A stretch of DNA of 64,000 nucleotides from Magnaporthiopsis rhizophila (lineage: Eukaryota > Ascomycota > Sordariomycetes > Magnaporthales > Magnaporthaceae). Below, in pieces: positions 20,701 through 32,524 of this stretch (the first letter of the stretch is position 1; the number at the start of each line of letters is the position of its first letter). The stretch lies in contig PYSS01000017.1 in the NCBI GenBank assembly GCA_003049465.1, forward strand, positions 193,950-257,949, in the 5' to 3' direction. The notes beneath the pieces were generated by a model. That model was not told the DNA's origin. It made no database searches and worked only from the letters and a program-made list of their open reading frames with translations. A program made the translations under genes and the position numbers.

Positions 20701-21210
20701 CCCGCCCTGCTGGCCCTGAGCACCGTGGTATTGTCCGGTACCCAGGTCGACCTGCTGGAACGCAAACGGGTTTTCCTTGTTCTCGGACACATACTGCTGC
20801 TGCTGGTGCTGCCCCTCGGGCTGTTCCGGCACGAAACGGACCTGAGCCGCCGGTGGTGACTGGGACTGTGCACCAATGGCCCCCATGTCTCCCTCGGGGA
20901 CGGCGGCGTACGGGTTTGAGGAGATATGGGCGTGAAATCTCGGGGACGTGACCGACCTAGGGCTCGAGAGCAAAGGCCGGTCCGGGCGGGGAGCTTCGGC
21001 GGGAGAGGCGTAGGGTGATACGGTGGTGCGGTCTAGCGGGACATGGCTCGCGGACGGGTACATGTCGATTCCCAGCGCGTCCGACACGGCGGACACTTCC
21101 GTGTAATGCTCGGATCCTCCGCCGTTTCTGCCCCAGCTTCCAGTGCGTCTTTCGCTCTGAGGTGCCGCCGACTGCCATGCCTGGCCGGGCGCCTTGGGAT
21201 CCTGGTCCAT
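17785..21210 (-). CDS. Large fungal multi-pass membrane protein of unknown function
   Basis: Six exons by splice signals: 21210-20571, 20464-20118, 20044-19750, 19645-19621 (25 nt), 19555-19356, 19280-17785, giving 1000 aa with frame kept through all joins. The first 213 residues are cytosol-like, rich in Pro, Gln and Gly. Four likely membrane helices lie near residues 235-258, 283-303, 344-366 and 820-846 (QGVFYVVLAIVVVVNFISLAFFVLSW). Between helices 3 and 4 is a loop of about 450 residues with several cysteines and N-x-S/T sites, presumably extracytosolic. A YTTASDAMVSPKLNFGSW-type stretch follows helix 3 and recurs in uncharacterised ascomycete membrane proteins. No transport or enzyme motif is recognised. 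Confidence 0.7.
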
Positions 21211-24200
21211 GCTTGCTGGGAAAAGAAAGTGAATTGGCTGTGGGAGCTTATTCCGTGCTCAGGGTTATTAGGTCGTAATTATATCGGATGTAAGGGAGCG
21301 GCCCGACGCATTGGTAAGGGTAGGGAAGCCGCCAGGAACCAAGCCTGACGCTGCAGTTGATCTGATAAGATGAGAAGAGATGGGAAGGAAATAGCGGCGA
21401 GGTGTGAGCTTGAGGCGCGGGCGCAAAGCAATGAAGGACCAGACCGTTCGAATTGGGCGCTCCCGCTGGCGCGGGCCGAAATATGCGGACCAGAAGGGAT
21501 CCGCAGCAGCGTTTGTTGCTCGTCTCAACTGCGACAGGGCTGGGCAGGAACGACCCTGGCTGGTTTGCTTGGATTTGTCGCCAATGGCCAACAAACCAAC
21601 CGGCAAGGTGAATGAATGCCCACAGCCACGGGCGGGTGGAGAAAGGGAAGGTGAAACAACTTCAAGTCCGGCGAAGCGACGGCTGTGGAATTAAGAGCAA
21701 AAACGAAAGGCCAGGATGGACGCTGCCGGGTCAATGGCATCTGGTCTATCTAATATCTGCAATGAGACGGATTATAAAACTGGGCGGGGATGGTGCAGGA
21801 GCGAGCGAGGGAGGCAATACATTGGTAATACGTGGGGTTGTGTGGGAGGGAAGGCTGGGAGCAGGAAGAGGAGGGAGTGAGAGGCCGGCCATCGCCAAGA
21901 GGTGAGCTGCATGAGGGCAGCTGCAAGATGGCACTGGACCTTTTGACGAAATGAGGCGTTCGAGGAGTTTGCCTGGGAGCCGGTCCCTCTGCCGGACCAC
22001 AAGCTGCCAAAGACGCTGCGAGATGCGAAACCTCCCTTTCTGTGTTACAAAGCACGCAGCTTGAGCTGTGCCGCCGACCGCCCTTTATCGCCACGTGTGT
22101 CCCCGTGGGATTCCCTTGTTCCAAGAGGCCACCAAACAGACCCGCCGATCCTATTCAATATTTCATCAATGCTCCCCCGCTTAAGGTTAAAACACTGGGC
22201 GAGCACAAGCCGGGGGGCCTGGTACGGTAGAGCACCGACAAAACACGACGGCAAGGACAGCGGAAGGGTGGTAAACCCAAGAATGTGGTGTGCCCCCGGC
22301 TTGGCCCCCAAAACCAATGGTTCGGAAGCCACCTGCCTACCTACCTGCCGTATCCAGTTATGTGTCCCTCTGAGGGGAGGCTGCGAGCAAGCAAATCAAA
22401 CCACACCGGCATCTCGACTTGTGATCCGTCTCACCGTTCCGTCACCTGTAACCGGTATACGGTATGCGTGAGACTAAAGATAGGATACACAAGCGAGTAG
22501 AAAATAAGAGGAGAGAAAAAGAGGAAAAAAAAAAAAAAAAAAAAAGCAGGAAGCACAAAATTGCTGGCAAGAGGCAGTGCCTGCATGACACCCACGGCAG
22601 GCTGAGCATGCATGCATCACATTACCCAGGTAGGTAGGCGCTTCTTGGATGAGGAGCAACCGTTGGCGGAGGGGTGCAGTGGAACCGCCGCCGACGTCCC
22701 ATTGGACCGTGGGTGAGGGTTGTTGGTACAGCGTCGCACGCGCGGTGGAGAAAGCCCGAAACCGTGGTCGCACGCACAGGTCGCATTGCATTGATAGAGA
22801 GGGCACGAGGGGGATGCCGACATGAACCGCCAGAGGAGGCCCAGCCGACCTGTATGCGGTATCTATCTATTTCTAGCCTGGTTCCTTTTTTGTCCTACGC
22901 TTCTGTTCCCGGCTTTTTGCGTCTCCAAAAAAAAAAAAGAGCATTTTGAGTGATGACGACTTCAGGTGGGCGTCGGCGTCACCATGCGGTCCAACCCGAG
23001 AAGCAAAATCCCGAGCCAGACATACACCTAAGAAAAGCACAGGCCCAACGGGCGGTATAAGGCGTCGGGGGCGGAGAATCCGCTGCACCTCTAGCGCGAC
23101 AAGCGGCCGCACGGTTTGGCGCTGGTGATGGTTGGCTGGTTCCTTCTAATTTTTTAGCCGGCCGTCAAACGGCGGGCCGCCGCGAACCGGCATGAAAAGT
23201 ACCTAACCTAGCTGCAGAGTAGTTCCAATGTCTCGGGGCGACCGCCTGAATGGTTAGGGTAGATAGGAAGCAATATGGTGGGCGAACAAAGCCAAACACA
23301 GAACCCGTTTGTGGCGGGCTTTTGGCTCGTGCTCCTTTGCGACACCCGAACAGTCCAGCGAGCCAGAAAACAGCCGAATGTGGCCGCGGAGTTCGCGCCC
23401 ATCTTTGCGCTTGCACGCGATACGAATATATCGCAGCACAGCCTCGAGATCGACCGCAACCCTCCGATATCCCGAGGACCTAAATTTGGCAAGAAACGTC
23501 ACCACCATTCGCAGCAGAGCGCCGTGCAAAAGTTCCACGAGCCATGGCTTCTGTATTTTTCAAGCTTTTTTCTAATCCCCTGGTTTTCTTTTATCGCTGC
23601 TTCCGTCCTGACGCCATCGCAAATCGCCATGTCGCAATGTAGCCCTTTGTTGTCAGCACTAAGGCAGGTGCCTTAGGTAGCTACATAGATACCCCGTCTG
23701 GTCAGCTATTACGTCTGCAAGCCCGTCCAAAGCATCCAAAGCTGCTCGACCAAAACTCCTTAGTTTTGGATAATGACCCCGAGTCACTATCCGTGAAACT
23801 CGCCAGGCAATAGCGGTTGGGCTTTCTGGCTCGGTCTCCTCTTCTCCCCTGGGCAGCCACATGCCTTTCAGCATTCTGGCAAGTGCTGGAGAGAGGGTTC
23901 AGGGCCAAGGTCGTAAGATATGGGATTCTAATGCATCGCTCGCAAACCCGCCAGTAAGGACGGGTCGCTTTCCGGGCGTCTGGTTCTCAAACAGAATGAT
24001 GGCTCTGATAAAGGCGGGGCCTTGTAGCATCGCTGCTGTTGTCAGCCCAACCTCGCGGTTCGGCTTGGCTCGACTCGGCTCGATGGGGATGCATGTCTGC
24101 AGGTAGTACAACTTGGGCAAAATTAGAGGCAGAATGGTGGCATAGACTGTGAGAGCGGCAACGGGAAGCGCGTGCGTGTATGTTCCGCCTAACGACTCGG

Positions 24201-24239
24201 TCTTCTTTTCTCCACCAACCACCCTCGGAGAGGAACTAA
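21211..24239. other. 3-kb intergenic region without a supported gene
   Basis: It lies between the start of the membrane protein gene and the stop of the forkhead gene, both on the minus strand. Open frames reach 136 codons but none shows a domain, a signal peptide or sensible splice partners. Homopolymers occur at about 22526-22544 (A) and 22929-22940 (A), and short CTAC repeats at about 22339-22350. It could hold a long promoter, a non-coding RNA or an unrecognised gene. Confidence 0.5.
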
Positions 24240-27200
24240 CTACCTGCCCGCCGTGGCTAGGGCGGGGGCATGAGCAGGGGCGGCAGAGGGTCCGGCAGGA
24301 GCTGGCGTAGTGTTGACACCGGCACCGACACCGGCACCGTTCACGACGGCGGCAGATCTTTGGAACTCGAGCACCTTGTCCCGGATAAGCGGCATAAACA
24401 GGTTCTCGGCCTCCTCGTACTCCTTACGCTCCACCTCGCCGGCCGGCTGCATGATGCTACCGTCGCACAGGCCGAGGACCCGGTCGATGGCCGACAGTAG
24501 CAGGGCCTCGGACCGGGCCTCGCCGAGCTTCGACTTTAGCGTATCCACCCAATGCGTCTTGAATGCCGTCAGGGTCGATATCAAGCCCGGGTCTGCGAGG
24601 CGCGGGAATTTCTGCTTGGCCGTGTCGAACACCCCCAAAATGATCTTCTCAAACCCGGCGTGCTCTATCCCGGCGAGAGTCGATGTCGAGAGCCCCAGCC
24701 CGCGGTTGATGACTGACATGGCCACCAGCTCGGCCGCCTTGGGTAGTCGCTTCTCAAGCTGCGATATTACTTGCACCCTGAAGTTCTTCAGGAAGTTCGC
24801 TACGTCCGCGTCGATGGCCGGCTTGAGGGGAGGTGCAGGGGGCGGCTGCTGAGGCATGTGCGGCCGCTGGTGCGCATGGCTGGCGGCCCCGTTGACTCCC
24901 CCAGGGTGGTGCGGCGCGGTGCCTGGAACACCGCCGGCTTGTGGTGTGCCTGGATGACCCGCCTGACCATAACCTGCGGCCGGGGGTCTCGGGTGGCCCG
25001 CAGGAGGAACATGTCCTGTGTTAGATGCACCGTTGGGCGCGCCGCCGGGGTTTGCCGCCGCCGGAAGCGAGTTGGGCGGCTTGGCAGCATAGGGTGAACT
25101 GTACGAGCCAGTTGATCCACCCATCTGCGTGGGGCGTGCAACGCCGGCCTGCATGTAGCCTGGCAGCTGGGCTGGGGCTGGGTTTGGGGCCCGGCCTCCC
25201 GGAGGAGCCGCCTGGGGATGTGCGGGTTGGTAGGCGGTCCGTTGTGCAGCGGGCTGGCCGGTAGAGACTCCAGGGGGAGGGTGCTGCTGTACAGGCTGCC
25301 TCTGCTGCCCCTGCATGGCAGCACCAACCTGCGGCAAGCCATGGGTGGGCGAGTAGCCCGGCGGTGGCCCTTGCCCCGGGTGGTATCCCTGGGTGGGCTG
25401 GTATTGCGGGTGAGCCATCTGCTGGGTCCACTGGGTGGCATGCATTTGCGCTGCTGGGTGATCCGGTGATGTTGCCTTGCGCTTCTTCCCGGCGTCGAGC
25501 TCGATGCCGGGCACGCGGCACCACAGGTGCGTCTCTTCGTTCTTCTTGAACGCGTCGTTCCCGATGAGGTTGTGGCGGACACTGCTCTCCCAGCCTTTGG
25601 TGTCCACAACGAAGAAGTAGTAGGGGTACTTCTTTTGAATCCGCTTGTAGATCTGCTTCAACGTCAGTCCATCTGGGGGCGCTTCGGAAAGCACCTCGTC
25701 TATCAGCACACCATAGTTCTTGTTGGGCTTATGTAATTGGTCTTCGCTGAAGTCTTCCTTCTTGAGCTCCAAGGGAGGCGTTTTCGGTTTCTCGCGCCGC
25801 TTCTCCTTGACCATCTTCTCCCCATCCTCGCCGCCTTCGCCTTCCTCCTTGGGCTTTCGCGGTTTGTACTTTCGCTTCTCGGGCCTGTCCTCGGCACCCT
25901 CCGGCAACGGATGCTTTCGTGGTCTGCCAACCTTCCTCTTGATCGGAGGCTCCCCTGGCACCGGCGGCGGCGCATTACGCTTGGCCTCTTCCAGGGCTTG
26001 TTTTCGCAGAAGCCTTTCCTCCCTCTTGGAGCGGATACCGTTTTTTGGCGGCCGTCCTGGTCCTCGCTTCTTCTGCGGCATCGAAGGGTCGAGCACGGGA
26101 CCTGGTTGTGGTACAACCTGAGCACCTATCTCGTCCATCTCAACTGTGTCCATGACATCGCCCTCTTCGGGCGCCTCTTCCTCTTCCTCTACGACCTGAT
26201 TAGCGTCCTCGTCTCCATCAGAATCTTCGCCGTCGCTCTCCAGCACTTTTATGGCTGCAAGCTCCTCGACCTCGGCTTTCTCCTCCTCGTCGCTTGAATC
26301 GCGAATGTTGTCGCCGTGAGAGCTTTCGAATTCGAAGCTCATCTCCTTGCCTCCCTCGGAATGACACCGCCTCGGGGCGTCTTCGTCCTCGAGTTCCTCG
26401 GCGCCCGTTTGGCCATGGGGCACGCCGTTGATAATGAAGACAAAGTCGACGTCCTTGATCTGCAGCCTGTCGCCGCTCTTCAAGACCACGCTCTCCTGCT
26501 TGTGGTGCACGTCCTCGTGGAAGAAGCCGTTGGTGTGGAGCGGGATGGCCTCGAACACCCCCTTCGCCTGGTTATACTGAATCTTGAGGTGCTCCCTGGA
26601 AATAGCCTTGGTCTTGGCCGCAATACCAGGTCCCGGTGAGTGAATGCCAATAAATGGGACGTGATCAGGAGACGGTTTCAGCAGTTCTAGGTCGACAACG
26701 GCGGCACCTGGCGTATGCGAGACATATTGCCTGTTAGATATCAGGTCTTGGCTATTACTCCCGGCACCCGTCGCATCCTGGCCTGCGGCCTGCTCAACGG
26801 CAACGCTTTGCTGGCGCTGTTGCAGCAGCTGCTGCTGTTGCTGCTGCTGCTGTTGTTGTTGCTCTTTGGGTTGCTGTGAGCCCGATCCCGTGCTAGTCTT
26901 GCGGCGCTTGGTAGCCCTCGGGTTGTCGTCGCCGTCCGACTCGGGACCCAACATACCGCCCTCCTCGCTGACGTAGGACTTGCTAAATTTGCCCTTGTCG
27001 TAGGTCGGGACGGGGGGCGGCGGCAGCCCCTGGGCTGCGCACTCGTCGGCGCGGCGTTGGTACTCCTCGGCACGACGCTCGTCGCGTCGCGCCTGCTCCA
27101 AAGCGCGCTGGTCGCGTCCGATGATGACTGCGTACGTGGTCATCTGGAAGACGCTGTCGGCGAACTCTATTCGCGCGAACGACTCCAGGCCTTGGCTAGG

Positions 27201-27851
27201 CGGGACGGCAGCAGACGGGCGGGCGTGTTGATTCCCATTGGGAGTGGTCAACGGGTCCCGGAGCTCGTTGATAGGGGTCGGCAACGTGACATCGCCCGGG
27301 GCGACGGTCGGAGGAGGGCCGACCCGGCGACTGTGCACGCGAGTGCTGGCCGACAGGCTCGCCAGGGCCATCATCAGGCTAAACTGCTGGGGTTCCATCG
27401 GATGGGCGGCGAAGACATCCAGGGCGGCGCTTCCGTTTGCGAGGGCGGCGGCAGCGTGGTCCACGATGCCGTGGGCCAGAACGTCGTGTTTGATCAGTGA
27501 GCCTCGGAACGGAGTTGCAGGCTGTAGGCCGAGGTGTGGTGGCGGAGGCTGAGACAAGGGTTGTCTTGCAGGCGTCTGCGGCGGCTCCTGCTCGACTTCG
27601 AGCGGGCGCTGGCTGGGGGACTGCGTGGGCATGTCGAGGGCGGGATCGGGTTCAGCGTTGGGGCCTGGATTTGGCTCGGGCTTGAGCTGGTCGTCCGCAC
27701 GTGCGGCATCTGGCTGCTGATCTGGCGGCGGTGGTGGTGACGGTTGTGGTTGCGTTTGCGTTGCGGGCGGCGCAGAGGCTGTCGGGGTGGCGGCGGTTGA
27801 CGCAGGACGGTCGTCCGGTTGGCCGTCCGGGCCAACTTGGGACGAAGTCAT
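24240..27851 (-). CDS. fkh1: FHA-forkhead transcription factor (Fkh1/Fkh2 type)
   Basis: 1203 aa, single exon. The ATG at 27851 (MTSSQVGPDG) is chosen; the frame extends further only to a non-ATG codon. The N-terminus is Pro/Gln-rich. An FHA domain is split: FARIEFADSVFQMTTYAVIIGRD near residues 222-245, then a 130-residue insert with poly-Gln, then AISREHLKIQYN and DRLQIKDVDFVF to about 475. Two AT-hook-like motifs, GPGRPPKNG (about 592) and VGRPRKHPL (about 640), follow an acidic region. The forkhead domain spans about 705-790, with NKNYGVLIDEVLSEAP and GWESSVRHNLIGNDAF (recognition helix). A helical C-terminal block (about 1005-1160) follows a Gly/Pro/Gln-rich linker. In yeasts this family drives M-phase gene clusters. 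Nuclear by family. Whether it matches Fkh1 or Fkh2 is not meaningful outside Saccharomyces. Confidence 0.9.
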   Translation of the reverse strand: MTSSQVGPDGQPDDRPASTAATPTASAPPATQTQPQPSPPPPPDQQPDAARADDQLKPEPNPGPNAEPDPALDMPTQSPSQRPLEVEQEPPQTPARQPLSQPPPPHLGLQPATPFRGSLIKHDVLAHGIVDHAAAALANGSAALDVFAAHPMEPQQFSLMMALASLSASTRVHSRRVGPPPTVAPGDVTLPTPINELRDPLTTPNGNQHARPSAAVPPSQGLESFARIEFADSVFQMTTYAVIIGRDQRALEQARRDERRAEEYQRRADECAAQGLPPPPVPTYDKGKFSKSYVSEEGGMLGPESDGDDNPRATKRRKTSTGSGSQQPKEQQQQQQQQQQQLLQQRQQSVAVEQAAGQDATGAGSNSQDLISNRQYVSHTPGAAVVDLELLKPSPDHVPFIGIHSPGPGIAAKTKAISREHLKIQYNQAKGVFEAIPLHTNGFFHEDVHHKQESVVLKSGDRLQIKDVDFVFIINGVPHGQTGAEELEDEDAPRRCHSEGGKEMSFEFESSHGDNIRDSSDEEEKAEVEELAAIKVLESDGEDSDGDEDANQVVEEEEEAPEEGDVMDTVEMDEIGAQVVPQPGPVLDPSMPQKKRGPGRPPKNGIRSKREERLLRKQALEEAKRNAPPPVPGEPPIKRKVGRPRKHPLPEGAEDRPEKRKYKPRKPKEEGEGGEDGEKMVKEKRREKPKTPPLELKKEDFSEDQLHKPNKNYGVLIDEVLSEAPPDGLTLKQIYKRIQKKYPYYFFVVDTKGWESSVRHNLIGNDAFKKNEETHLWCRVPGIELDAGKKRKATSPDHPAAQMHATQWTQQMAHPQYQPTQGYHPGQGPPPGYSPTHGLPQVGAAMQGQQRQPVQQHPPPGVSTGQPAAQRTAYQPAHPQAAPPGGRAPNPAPAQLPGYMQAGVARPTQMGGSTGSYSSPYAAKPPNSLPAAANPGGAPNGASNTGHVPPAGHPRPPAAGYGQAGHPGTPQAGGVPGTAPHHPGGVNGAASHAHQRPHMPQQPPPAPPLKPAIDADVANFLKNFRVQVISQLEKRLPKAAELVAMSVINRGLGLSTSTLAGIEHAGFEKIILGVFDTAKQKFPRLADPGLISTLTAFKTHWVDTLKSKLGEARSEALLLSAIDRVLGLCDGSIMQPAGEVERKEYEEAENLFMPLIRDKVLEFQRSAAVVNGAGVGAGVNTTPAPAGPSAAPAHAPALATAGR
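26815..26870. repeat. CAG/CAA-rich repeat encoding poly-Gln
   Basis: Read on the minus strand, mixed CAA and CAG codons give two Gln runs within the FHA-domain insert of the forkhead protein. Confidence 0.9.
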
Positions 27852-30800
27852 CGCTGGTCGGTCGGGTGTCGACAGCTCCTTCGTCTCGGTTGCTGGCTGG
27901 GCGGCAGTACGCAGCTGCGACGCGAGCAGCAATTGCCTGAGGGGATAAACTCCGGTTGCAAACTGCACGAGGCGGCGATCCGACTGGCACTGTACCGAGC
28001 CTTCTGTTTGTCGTTCAAGCCCAAGCAGGCCCAGAAAAAGTTTAGCTCACCGACCGACGCTGCTCCACTGTGCCCCTGGAAAGACGCAAGGCTTCGGTTC
28101 TGATTGGCCGAGTTTCCCCCGCCTTGGGGGTCCCGGCCCCACCAGGCTTCCATGATCCGTTCTTGCCCGCTAGAAGTCGTGCAGCAGCGCAGCGCAGCGG
28201 GTTGCACGTCGTGCGTCCAATCCGCATCCGGTGACGATTGATTCATGGAATGCGTGACTCCCCAGTGGCTCCCTGCTGTGCTGGGGAGTCCGCTCCTGGC
28301 TGAGTCCCAGCAACGGCGTGGGGGATGGGCCCTCCTTTTGCGATAGCACTTTCAGGAGGACGCTTACACGGGGTGAGATAAATCCCTGTTCCGGTCCGGC
28401 ATGCTGGTTTAAACCAGATCTTAGCTTCTCCATTGCTTTCTATAGCCCCTCCTATTCCTGGGGTTTGCACCAGCCAGTGACTAACCAATTCTCCCTACCC
28501 TATAGAGTTCTGAATCCCTGCGGTTTTTTTCGGCGCTTTTTATTCATGACGCTGATCCCCCTGACACGTCTGTTCGACCACGTCATTCAAACCAGGGATA
28601 CAGACGAAAGCTGATGGCCCTCTGCAGCCGCAACTTCTTGTCAGCCCCCCGTAGGACGGGAGCGACAGCGAGGGCGTAAAGCTCCTGAAATCGATCGGCG
28701 TCAGGTGATTTTAGAAACTGCTGGGCATGGAAGCAATGTAGCAGTTGAGCTTCCCTCCCGTCTTTTTGTGTGCGTCAACATTTGGATTGGTCCCTGACCG
28801 TCTCGTGGACGGTGACTCAGCCCAGTGTGGCGCGCAAAGCAATGATCAGTGGCGCTCAGGTTGTAGTCATTTCTGATGCCTTGGTCTGCTGCATCCAAAT
28901 CACCCGACACCTCGTCACGGTGAAAAGCCGTCAGAGTCAACTTCGTCTGTTGTGCTTGGATCAAGCGGGCGGGAGTCCCGTCTGCCCAGGCCCGCGGATC
29001 TGTCAGTTATGTCGTGTCGTGGTAACATAAGAAGCGAACGGGAAACAGGAAAACAAACTACCAAACGGCAGAGAATACGGGCAGCATCAAAAACCTACAG
29101 AGTACCCACCTCCCGGTCTCGGAGTCCAATTACCGTTGGGATTCAATGCCGGCGTGCAATACAGTAAGAAATGGCCCCCATATAGACATCTCCCCCACTT
29201 CTCGATATGACCCGGCTTGCGCGGTAAATCCTCCTGCTCCTAAGCGAGCACCTCTGCAAGACGGGCAACGGTCCGCGGCAGAAAGGGAAACCAAAGCTCG
29301 TGTCCACGTTGCACGAACCTTTTTACGCGGGATCCGATCAGCTCTAGGATCCTTTTGTATTGCGATCCGAGGTCTTGGCTTTGATAACGTCAGACGCTGT
29401 GCACCCCCAACTGAAGTCAAATAGGAGGCGCGACTCCTGTTAGCTGCCGCTTAAGTGGCCGAAATGGGACCTGGCTCGGAGATGGTGTGGGCGGTCGCTA
29501 TTGGCGGCTGGAGTCAGCCCAGCGGAATTTTTGTTGCTATTTCCTACACGCGCGTCCACAGCGGATATTTGACGCCAGCGGCACAGCTGCAGACATTTGA
29601 GCAGACAATCCACCGCGCGGCGGCTAGACAGAGGGCCCAGATGCACGCATGCACTCCACCAAATCAATTTATTTCAGTTTGCCTTATGTTTCCCGATGGA
29701 TCCCAGCGCAACTCCAGCCGCACAGGCTGCAACCATCCAGGATGCCGATGCTTCTCGTGATGTGCATCCACGGCCCCGACCGAGCTGCGAACGGGCAGCG
29801 GCAACGGGCGCGCATTTCCAAAAGGCCAGATGCTCGAGGTGTGACGTAAAGGGACAGACAGCACGAGGTGAGGCGGCAGCGCCGCCCCCACAGCATGGAG
29901 CCCAAAGAAGCGCTGTGTAGCCCCAATAGCCCAGCAAAAAATTGAACTTTGTGCTCTCCACTGAAACGCCGCCACACCCACGCCGTGGACCTGCGTTTCT
30001 GCCCCCTGGGCTCCGCCCTACGCACCTAACCGCCCAACCTGCAAAGCCCGATAATCTGCCCGACCATCAAGCGAGAGCAGGCCGCGGCCATCCCGCAGCG
30101 GGGCTTCTCCAGAGAACAGGATCGCATGCTCGATCCTTATCTCGAGCGCAATCACCGGCAGATGATTTCAGTGAGATTGAACCTCGATTTCCAGGACCGG
30201 CATCACCATCTGCTTTGCCTCCCTCTTTTATCACGCGCATCCTTATCCTTGGATCCCTGGATCCCCGGATGGCATGTGGCAATGTGGACGGATGTGATGA
30301 CGAATGAGAAGGGAGAGTCCTCAGGTCCAAAGGGCGCTCTCGAGCACAGGCCAAGCCGAGACAAATCTTGTTCCAAACGACCCCCAAAACGGCCGTCGAA
30401 CATGATGGCGGTTGCCCTGCCCTTGGTATAGGGCAGCAACCCCGCCCTCGGGGGCCATGATACGGGCACTGCCATCCTGGCGTGCAACTTCACACCTTTG
30501 CTGCCCGCGCGGCTCCGCTGCGGGCTGTGGGCTGCGGGCTGGCAAGTAGCACACCCCATTTTCTTACTTGTTCCTGCATGCACGGCCCGACGCAGGCTGT
30601 CAGCTCGAGTGAGGGAGGGAGGGATGGGTCTCCATTTTTGGCCCTTTCTTTTTCTTTCTCCTTTTTGCCGGTGTGGCGTAGCGCACGTCCAGATCGACGA
30701 TAAGGGGTGGTTGGGCTGTTTTTCTGGCCCGGGCCACCTCACCACATATGATCCCATGAGCAGAAAATCCGGGCACTGCGGCTCGAGTGGCGAGATGCCG

Positions 30801-31156
30801 TCCATCCTTGCCTCTGTGGGGACTGCTCCGTGGTCTTCTATCCCTTTCGTATATGAAGAAGCTCGAAGCCCCAACGCGAGGACGGTCTCCTTCTGTCTCC
30901 CTGCCTGGCAAATCGCCGCCTCGTTTGGTCACGCCCCTATTCCCACACGCTACCTGGTGCCGAAACAAAGGGCACCCCTTCGACAGCCCCAAGGGCAACC
31001 CTGCAGAAGTTGGCCATGTTATAACAACCCCCGGGGGAATGCCAGGTCCCCTGCTTCTTGGCCGAGAAACGACAAAGTCCTGGGTGCCGTGCTCACCAGT
31101 GAACCCTAGCACCCCGGTCGTCTACGCTTGTCCCATCCATCACGAACCACATCCCC
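27852..31156. other. 3.3-kb divergent intergenic region without a supported gene
   Basis: It separates the forkhead gene (-) from the four-TM protein gene (+). Open frames up to 223 codons (for example 30203-30874, minus) are compositionally odd and lack domains. It may be an extended promoter with upstream regulatory sequence. No tRNA or 5S rRNA pattern was found. Confidence 0.5.
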
Positions 31157-32524
31157 ATGGCGTCCTCCCAGCAGACTCCCGGGCAGCGCGCCCACGTTGC
31201 GCGGCACGCTCGGAGCTACCCCGCCGACGAGGTCGCCGCGCCACGGCCGGTGAAGCAGGCAGGCCGGGTTGGCGATGGCCGCCGCCACACCCGCCACCAA
31301 GCTTCCGCCGACAACCTTTACCACCCGGATGTGCATAGGCCTAGCCGCAGTGACCTTAACCGCCGCCCCTCCACACACAAGGCCCTCCCACCGATCCCGG
31401 GCAAGACCGCCAGGGCACCGGCAGCGTCCAGTCCCTCTCACAATACGAGGAGGAGAGCATCATCGACGCCATCATGGCCCTTAGCACCCAGCAGCGGGAG
31501 TGTTGGGAACCGGCATGTCTTCAGGGAAAACACTCACGTGCACTCCCGCCCAAGGCGGAAGAGCTCTGTGGCCGCCAGGGCCCCCGTTCGCCATCACGAT
31601 TTCGCGTCTAACCCTCGACACGAGCTCCAAGCGCCTCTGATTGCTGCCACGTCGCTCTCCGCTGCTCCCTCCTTGATCACCGCCCCTGTGGCCATCACAA
31701 CCACGGTCCCATCCACCATCTCCATCACACCGACCCCTACAACCGCCACCACCATCAACACCACCACTCTACAGCCGGCCATCACCACCGCAACAACAAC
31801 CACCGCGCCCAATTCCGCTGCGACAGCGTCCCCACCCGCCTCACCAACAACCAGATACCCCTCACCACGCAATACCGGGCACAAGCAAACGCCCAGCTTC
31901 CAAACCCGCTACATGCACATGCTCCTCGCCCTCGACAAGATCCCGCGCCTGCACAACATCCTCGCCTCCGTCTTCACCTGGACCCTGCTGGCCGGCTTCG
32001 TCGTCTTCCCGGGCGCCTTCACCTCCTCCCCGGCCGGCAACCGTCCTGCCACCACGATGCCGACCCTCCTCCCGCTCGCGGCCGCCCTGACCGCGATCGG
32101 CGCCCTCGGCCTGGCTTGGCTCGGCGTCCGCTGGCGCCGCAACTACGTATGGCTTCTCAACCGCGTCTACATGCCCGGGGCGCTCAGCGGCTTCGTCGGC
32201 GGGCTCGCCACCCTTACCTCGGTCTACGCGCACGCGGCCGGGTTCTGGAGCGTGCCCGCCATCGTCGCCGCCGCCGTCGAGGCCGCGCTCTGCCTGCTGT
32301 GCGGCGCCCTCTTCGTCGTCTACAACAACCTGCTCCTCGGCCGCGTCAAGCGCGAGCACGACGTCGAGGGGCTGCGTGGGCGCGGTGGGGTTAGCGCTAG
32401 CGCGGGCGACGAGGTCGACGCCAAGGGCGAGGCCGCGGCGTCGCGCCCGGAGAGGAGCGGGTTCTTGACGAGGCTGTGGCGCTTCACGCAGTCGCCGCCG
32501 CTTGCGCCCGGGAGCATTGTGTGA
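31157..32524 (+). CDS. Fungal four-TM membrane protein with disordered N-terminus
   Basis: 455 aa, single exon, ATG at 31157. Residues 1-245 are low complexity: basic and Pro/Ser-rich first, then a Thr-rich stretch. From about residue 249 (RYMHMLLALDKIPRLHNILASVF) the chain becomes ordered and has four likely membrane helices near 266-287, 300-322, 338-360 and 365-392, the last ending in VVYNNLLLGRVKREHD. Two helices are followed by Arg-rich loops (RWRRNY). The C-terminal tail is cytosol-like and charged. The layout resembles uncharacterised conserved ascomycete membrane proteins. I recognise no function. Confidence 0.7.
   Translation: MASSQQTPGQRAHVARHARSYPADEVAAPRPVKQAGRVGDGRRHTRHQASADNLYHPDVHRPSRSDLNRRPSTHKALPPIPGKTARAPAASSPSHNTRRRASSTPSWPLAPSSGSVGNRHVFRENTHVHSRPRRKSSVAARAPVRHHDFASNPRHELQAPLIAATSLSAAPSLITAPVAITTTVPSTISITPTPTTATTINTTTLQPAITTATTTTAPNSAATASPPASPTTRYPSPRNTGHKQTPSFQTRYMHMLLALDKIPRLHNILASVFTWTLLAGFVVFPGAFTSSPAGNRPATTMPTLLPLAAALTAIGALGLAWLGVRWRRNYVWLLNRVYMPGALSGFVGGLATLTSVYAHAAGFWSVPAIVAAAVEAALCLLCGALFVVYNNLLLGRVKREHDVEGLRGRGGVSASAGDEVDAKGEAAASRPERSGFLTRLWRFTQSPPLAPGSIV

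Noticed and set aside
30203..30874. 223-codon minus-strand frame in the forkhead upstream region
   Set aside because: No domain, irregular composition, many rare residues such as Trp and Cys scattered; compatible with a chance open frame in GC-rich DNA.
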